Made by a program: the position numbers and the translations under genes
In this document: in pieces, positions 58,005-64,000 of the stretch
Numbering within the stretch: the first letter of the stretch is position 1
How the letters are laid out: the number at the start of each line of letters is the position of its first letter
Notes under the pieces: generated by a model
Database searches by the model: none
Seen by the model: only the letters and a program-made list of their open reading frames with translations
What the model was told of the DNA's origin: nothing
DNA from: Brachionus plicatilis
Taxonomy: Eukaryota > Rotifera > Eurotatoria > Ploima > Brachionidae
DNA length: 64,000 nt
Direction: 5' to 3'
NCBI GenBank assembly: GCA_010279815.1
Contig: QEOQ01000204.1
Span: 1,117,561-1,181,560, forward strand

Positions 58005-58735
58005 TCAACAAACAATCGAATTGCAAACGGATTTCGAATACCACACGTCAAAAATACTTAGATGGTTACAACTGATTGAGGGTATGTGGCCATGATTAAG
58101 AGAGCTGTTGAATATTTTGTGTATTTCAACAAGTTTTGGAAAAGGGAGATTTTTACATACCTTGTTAGATATTAGATCAAAACCAGCTGCTGCTCTTGAT
58201 TTGGTTGTTTGTAGCGTTTTCATCATTTCATTTCTAGTTATATGCATATAGTTTCCTATTGGAAAGATAGACGAGCATTGTCTCACGGATGTTTGACTAT
58301 CAGTAAAAATGTTTTCTAAATTACTTGCAAATAATTCTGCAATTTCGGGTGGATCGCTGGTAGAACGGTTATCATTTCTCAGATTTTTAAATTTCTTATT
58401 ACTATTTTTCCTTATTTATACTCAGAAGCGCTTGCCAATGCTTCGATTCCGATTGATTGAACTCTTTCAGATAAGTTAGTTTGTCTTCAAGAATATGATT
58501 TTTATGTCTAGATAGCTCCAATTTCAAATTACGTTCAAGATAGTTAAATAATTTTTTGTGTGCTGGATTGTTGTGTTTTTGAACCAACCGTCTGATTTTT
58601 CTCTTGAATTTTATTAGCTTGAGAACGTGATAAGGAACCGCTAATTTATTGTTTTTAAAGTTTTTTATTTCGTAACGATCAGTAGCGATTTTTAAGGCTT
58701 CCTGGATATCATTTGTCAAATTTTAGACTGATGTG
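58005..58735 (-). mobile_element. Jockey-like LINE reverse transcriptase fragment, frameshifted
   Basis: Minus strand. Three consecutive open pieces fit the region linking endonuclease to reverse transcriptase in jockey-clade ORF2. 58719-58402 is a basic coiled segment (KFKRKIRRLVQKHN, HWQALLSINKEK). After a frame change, PPEIAELFASNLENIFTD follows (about 58356-58303), and then TKSRAAAGFDLISNKVCKNL and EIHKIFNSSLNHGHIP (to about 58080), the first conserved RT blocks. The catalytic YADD block is absent, and frame changes and truncation show it is dead. Confidence 0.8.
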
Positions 58736-61557
58736 TCAATACTATTTGGACAGAGTAAAGGGTAATTTAGCGGCGTTTATATTTGTCAATACATAAAGCA
58801 TTTCTTAAAGCATTTAATTAATACTTTTAACTATTCAAGCAGATAATTTTAACTTATGTTTTGTTTCAAAAAATTGTTTGGCTCAACTCGACAATGTCAG
58901 AAATGACATGCTCAATGAATTTAAATCAAAAAAATTCAATTAATTAATTAACTTTTTTGTTTTCGTAAATTTTGCTTAAATCCTTTTCTTTTTAATAAAA
59001 ACTTTAATTGAAGAATTATTCTTTGCACATGTCATCTCTTACAATTTATAAATTTTAATTGTCTTTTTATTATAATTAAACTTATTAATTTTTCTTATTT
59101 TTTCTTTTCATTTTTTTTTAAATTTTATTTTGTCTTAATTTTTATTTTTATTTTATTTTTATTTTTTTTAATCTGAAGGAGCTTTAGCTCGGCACAGATA
59201 AAACAAATACAACAAAATATCAACTTTTTTTTGAAACCAAAAAATTGAATTAAAAAAATGAGTTAAAAAAATGTGAGTTATTTTTTAATTAACTCATTTT
59301 TTTTAAACTCATTTCAAAACTTCACCCCAGTATGAAACTTCACCATGCCAATATTGACGAATTTTTTTAAATAACTGACTTATTCATTAGTATAATTGGA
59401 ATGAAAAAATTTAGCCATTATTTAATTAAATTTTTAATTTACTAATAAAATTATTTGCTTTTGATATTTCGAATTTATTGCTCATAAATAAATAATTCTA
59501 AAAAGTTCAAGTAAATATATTAAAAATAATCCCGAAAGTTTTTTATATAAATGTTAAAAAACTTAACAACTAAAATATTTTTACACCAACTAAGTTCGAA
59601 ATATTCCTCTAAATAAATTAACTAATCTGTATAATCTGTAAAAAATTTAAATACACGATATAAATAAACACATTTTTTAATTAATCTCACAAATGGAGAT
59701 TTTGTTTTCGACATTTTGTTTTTTTTTCTCATAATATATTCGAGATTTTAAGAAGCGTAAAAAAAATTACTAGAGGCTTTTTACAAATATTTGAATCTTA
59801 TGTTTTTGTCTTCATTTATTAATCGGCCTATTATACTGTCCATTAAATTAATAAAGTCAGCTATAAAAAATACCTTTATTAAATAAAATTAATGAAAGAA
59901 TAATTGCGTGAAATTTTGAGTTACCATATCACCTCCCTGAAGTTATATTAACCATTCTTTCAAATAATTGTTAGGTTTAAAACTAAGTCAATATCGAATG
60001 GTAATAAATCTTTTTTTCAGACAAATTTCAATCAATCCAAGTTAAGAATAGAAATAAAGAAAAGTTATAGGTTTTTGAAATAATTTTAAGTTTCAAAATT
60101 CAAGTTTTTAATATTTTTTAAAATAGCTCTGTACAATCTAGATTCAATTATTTAAATAATAATTGGTAATCTTAATTATTTTTAAATTTAATTATTTTCT
60201 TTCCTTATCCAAAATTGATAATAACGCCACTTAAATAAGGAAACATTATAAAAAATTGTAGATAAGGAATAAATAAAAAAACTTCCATTAAAAATAATTT
60301 AAATCTTTCTTGAATTGGTTTAAATTTCGATATAAACCCAAAAATTGTTTTTTTTACGTTAGGTGTTTTCTAAATGTAGTAATAAAGTAAAAAGTATAAA
60401 ATGGATTTTATTTAAAAAATATTACAACTATTTTCTGCATAAATTTGTATAAAAAATCAGCAATTGCTTTAATATAGATATATATAAAAAATATGATTCT
60501 AATTATTTAAGAATTTACTATGGCATAATAATTTAGAACTTAAAAAATTCAGTTTACACTCATAAATCGTATTTCAAGAGTGATATCTCGAGTTGTAAAA
60601 CAAAAAATTATATGTACAAGATTTTTTATAGCAATCTTACGAACAACGGAAGCCTAAACTGCTTACCCACAGGTTCAATCACACTTAAATTACCTAAAAT
60701 ATTTTAATTTTTCACTTTATTATTAAAAAAAATTAAGTAAATTTTTGTTTTAGACATTATGAGCTAGAATAAAAATAAATAAATGTAACAATCTTCGGTT
60801 GTTTTTTAAAAAATCATATTTTAGTGTTTTTAAATTTGTAAATATTGTGAAACTCATTCAATTCTATAAATTAAAAAAACTAAAATTATTAATTGAACAT
60901 TTCATATATTTTTTAGCATATTAAACCTTATTTTGAAGCAAAACATAGAATAAGTTGGTACCAGAATCAAAGAGATTAGTTCAATTTCTTCCAAGTTGTT
61001 TAATTGAACAATAAAAAAAAAATTCATTGGAAAATATTTTATAAGGTTGTTATCTAAATTTCGTGTGAAACAATTTTAAAAAAATTCCAGATCCATAAAT
61101 AAAAAAATTTTTTTTAGTTATAAAACTTTATAGATTTAAATAAAAATTAATTTTTTTAATAACTTCAATCATTAATGAGAACCGACTTTTATTTTTAAAA
61201 AATGGTTCAAAATTCCTCGACTTTTTATTCGATTTAAACCTTTTTCTCTTGTTCTAAAAAGACTAGTAAATAAAATTTTCAAAAAGTTAATTTAGTTATA
61301 AAAAAAAGTGAAAATTTTTAAATTTTGAGCTAAAATTTGAGTGTAAATAACTAAAATATACAATTTCAATTTTTAACGATCATTTTAAATTTAAAATAGC
61401 ATTTTAATTGATCAACGAGAGCAAGCACGTTGGAAAACGGCGCAAATTTAATTAAAAACAGGTCCAGTCTTACAGCAAACAAAATTAGATTCACATTAGC
61501 GGACCCGAATCGACAAACGAACACATTTTTTTCAACCGGTAACAAAATTTTATCATT
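58736..61557. other. A+T-rich intergenic DNA with repeat scraps
   Basis: Contains a LINE-like tail copy at 59170-59210 (CTGAAGGAGCTTTAGCTCGG) and the 60045-60175 copy of the block at 51957. Palindromic ATGAGTTAAAA sequences lie at 59255-59315. No gene was recognised. Confidence 0.6.
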
Positions 61558-61905
61558 TTGGATCTAATAAACCCGGAAAAAAATAATAAAATTTTATTGA
61601 TCTTTAGAGCGGAGCTGTTAACTCGCAACACTCTTGAATCTAATCACAACTTCGAATCTAATTTACCTGGCTTTTCATGTGAAAAGATAATTATCTTCGA
61701 ATTGTTACAACTTTCCCAAACGAAACTAATTTTCGAATAGAATTTCATCTAGAATTAATCCACGAATAAACATGTTTCAATACCTGACACTTTACTGTTT
61801 ATTAGTTACAACAATTTGAAACATTCAAGCCAATTTCTAATTGTCTTCTAGTATGTTACCTGGTTTTTAATTTTATAGTCATTGCATAAACTAATCTGTT
61901 CAAGG
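61558..61905 (+). other. Less A+T-rich region upstream of cdc25
   Basis: A 60-codon open stretch (61558-61740) begins at TTG, not ATG, and has no recognised domain. It is more likely part of the promoter/5' region of cdc25 than a gene. Confidence 0.3.
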
Positions 61906-61912
61906 TATATAA
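61906..61912 (+). promoter_or_regulatory. TATA-box-like site upstream of cdc25
   Basis: TATATAA 62 nt before the Cdc25 ATG, in a less A+T-biased stretch. Given the base composition this could be chance. Confidence 0.35.
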
Positions 61913-61973
61913 ACCAGAGTTGGTCGTGTAACTAGAACATTTTTGTAGAAAAAAAAAATATTTTCATGTGGCT

Positions 61974-63943
61974 ATGACGTCATCATTTTCGCCAATGACC
62001 ATCGACGAAAAGCCCAAAATTTTCGATACCAAACTTTCCAAAGAGACTAAACATTTTCTTAAGTAAGCCGCTGAATTATAAAGCTGTTTTACAGTTTTGA
62101 ATTGTAAAACTGTTGGCAAATTATGACGCTGTCAAAAATAAAAATGACAGGAGTCAAAACTGTAAATTCGGTACATTTTATAAAAACAACACTGTTTTTT
62201 TTTAGTTTGACAGTTTTGAAACAGCCTAGAAAATTCTTTTAAATAAAAATTTTTTTCAAGAATATTTGTTATTTTTGTTTCAGATTACAAACAGGGACGC
62301 CAAAGCGAAGGCTATCTTACAACGGTAACACCAGCAACACAAGCACTCCGGGAAACATGTTTGTCAGCTCAAGTCCATATGCGGCCAAAGACACATCAAA
62401 TCAGGAAAATGAAATGTCTCCTCAGTCCAAAAATGACAACGAATCTTCGCCATTCATAAAGCGCAAATGTATCCTCAAAGATCACAACAATTCCAATTTT
62501 TACACTTCTCCCTACCACTTGTCATCATCCAATCTGTGTTCAATCAAAGACTTAGCCTCCAGTCCCAAGAATTTAAATGACAGGTATCCACTCAACCATT
62601 TTTCATCTACATACTTGTGTATCCAATTTGGAGCACAATTTTTTTAAAAATTTTTCTTTTTAAAATAAAAATTTAAAAAATAATCCTTTTGAAAAATTTA
62701 TTTAAAGCTTTGAAACACTGCACAATTACGAAGGCATGTCGCGATTGCCTTCACGATCAGGCAATGGTAAGTTTTTGTCCAGACGAAGTTCTCAGAATTC
62801 AGTTTTCAGCAAGCACAAATCAGCGCCTCTGACTTCTTCTTTAATGAATAATGAAATGAACAAAAGCAGTGACTTTTATCAACCATTAAATGATATATCT
62901 AATCAATTTAATTGCAAAAATTCTGCAAAATTTTTTGGTTTTCATCAGAATAAATCTGTAAAGCTAAGCGATGATCAAATAATGGAAGACCAAATGGACG
63001 ATGTGGCCGACTTGGAAAACTTGGTATGGGGAAACAATTCGCTCAATCAGCCCATGAACCACAATGTGATAAAGCAAGCTTTGGAGGTCGACGCAACTTG
63101 TACAAATCTGATAGGTGATAGATCCAAAAAGCACATACTACCTGTGATCAATGGAAAGCACCAGGACCTGCAGTGCATTGCGCCAGAAACTGTAACAAAA
63201 AAAATTTTTATTGAAAAAAAGATTGATCAAAAATTTCTATTTAGTTGGTAAATGTTCTTGACGGAAAGTATTCAGATGAAATTGATGAGTTTATTATAAT
63301 CGACTCTAGATACCCATATGAATTTGAAGGTGGTCACATCAAAAATGCACTGAATATTTTCACCAAAGATAAACTATATGAAGAAATGTTCATTAAGCGA
63401 CTAAATTTTAAAAATACCAATTTGCACAAGTTGCCAGTATCGGCTTCATCTAATTGTTTGCTGGACAAGTCATTGACTGGCCATGGCCACTCTACATCTA
63501 GCACCTCTATCAACTCAATGGAAACAGATGAAACCGATCTGTTCTCTTGTACCATTGAGGACTCCAATTCAGTTCACCAAAGAGACAGCAAACGCATTAT
63601 AATCATATTTCACTGCGAGTTTTCTTCAGAACGTGGACCGTCTCTGCTACGATTTTTGCGTAATCAAGACAGAACTCTGAACGAACACACATACCCAAAT
63701 TTGTACTACCCCGAATTGTATTTGCTCGAAGGAGGCTACAAAAGTTTTTATGAAAATTTCAAGGACTATTGTTTTCCGCAAACTTACAAGCCGATGTTGC
63801 ACGCAGAGCATCTAAATGATCTAAAACACTTTAGAGCCAAGGCAAAGTCTTGGGAAGTATCTAGGCACAGCTTTTTAGTCAAATGCTCAGAAAGTCGACA
63901 ACAAATTTTGCTGAATCAAATGGCCAAGGCCGGCAATAAATGA
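61974..63943 (+). CDS. cdc25: Cdc25 M-phase inducer phosphatase (exons 61974-62062, 62284-62583, 62708-63191, 63245-63943)
   Basis: Dual-specificity phosphatase that removes inhibitory phosphates from Cdk1 to trigger mitosis. The joined product is about 523 residues. The N-terminal half is Ser/Asn-rich with TP/SP sites (for example TPKRRLS), as usual for the regulatory region. The rhodanese-type catalytic domain starts near LQCIAPET; it includes IIIDSRYPYEFEGGHI and the active-site loop HCEFSSERGP with Cys415 and Arg421. It continues through YPELYLLEGGYKSF and YKPMLHAEHLNDLKHFRAK. Splices keep phase throughout: CTTAA|GTAAGC, GACAG|GTATCC, GAAACT|GTAACA. The last intron is only 53 nt and separates ET from LVNVLDG. 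Unusual: about 55 extra Ser/Thr/His-rich residues (about 345-400) lie between the two halves of the catalytic fold. Confidence 0.93.
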
Positions 63944-63968
63944 TCATTTTTAATTTTTTATCTCTTCT

Positions 63969-63974
63969 AATAAA
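63969..63974 (+). terminator. Poly(A) signal of cdc25
   Basis: AATAAA 25 nt after the stop codon, followed by a T-rich stretch; the 3' UTR would be very short. Confidence 0.5.
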
Positions 63975-64000
63975 ATTAGTTTATTAGACTTAATATATAT

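Noticed and set aside
61425..61450. E2F-like site (GGCGCAAATTT) upstream of cdc25
   Set aside because: It differs from the E2F consensus (TTTSSCGC) and lies over 500 bp from the start codon, so the evidence is too thin.
61558..61740. 60-codon open frame upstream of cdc25
   Set aside because: Starts at TTG, has no domain, and such lengths occur by chance; kept only as promoter-region sequence.
1..64000. CRISPR arrays, operons, bacterial promoters, tRNA or rRNA genes
   Set aside because: The DNA is eukaryotic; I found no CRISPR-like spaced repeats and no segment that I could fold as a tRNA or recognise as rRNA by eye. A covariance-model scan would be decisive.

Overview
The window is nuclear DNA from an invertebrate animal. 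Non-coding DNA is extremely A+T-rich, genes are split by introns (from 53 nt to 5.8 kb), and the recognisable proteins are animal cell-polarity, signalling and cell-cycle proteins. Relics of jockey-like LINEs, hAT, mariner and pogo elements also fit a metazoan. I cannot name the species or phylum from sequence alone.

Layout. 1-264: edge of a possible minus-strand gene. 1.7-5.0 kb: repeats, a long palindrome and an assembly gap. 5.4-13.4 kb: atypical protein kinase C (+) in two coding exons; the 5.8-kb intron carries a hAT-type MITE and other repeats. 13.4-30.6 kb: a gene-poor desert with small mobile elements, a possible hidden small gene (27.66-28.03 kb, +) and unresolved minus-strand exon-like patches (29.9-30.4 kb). 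30.6-33.9 kb: PKA catalytic subunit (+) in three exons. 34-38.5 kb: repeats with a pogo-like transposase relic. 38.6-43.1 kb: TMEM127 homologue (-) in two exons, with a phase-compatible possible alternative last exon in its intron. 46.3-56.4 kb: a large inverted repeat whose arms each carry an intact two-exon centromeric-type histone H3 gene, pointing away from each other's flanks and towards a 6.3-kb repeat-rich spacer that also holds an RGG-repeat reading frame. 57-58.7 kb: transposase-like and LINE reverse transcriptase fragments. 61.97-63.94 kb: Cdc25 phosphatase (+) in four exons.

The genes do not form a pathway cluster. By family, aPKC sets cell polarity, PKA responds to cAMP, TMEM127 is an endosomal/membrane regulator, cenH3 marks centromeres and Cdc25 triggers mitotic entry. 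Two AGC kinases, a centromeric histone and a mitotic phosphatase lie within 64 kb, but nothing in the sequence shows a functional link.

The strongest unusual feature is the head-to-head/inverted pair of near-identical cenH3 genes. The next are exon-like signals missed by simple ORF length cut-offs, and several MITE families with clear terminal inverted repeats and target-site duplications.
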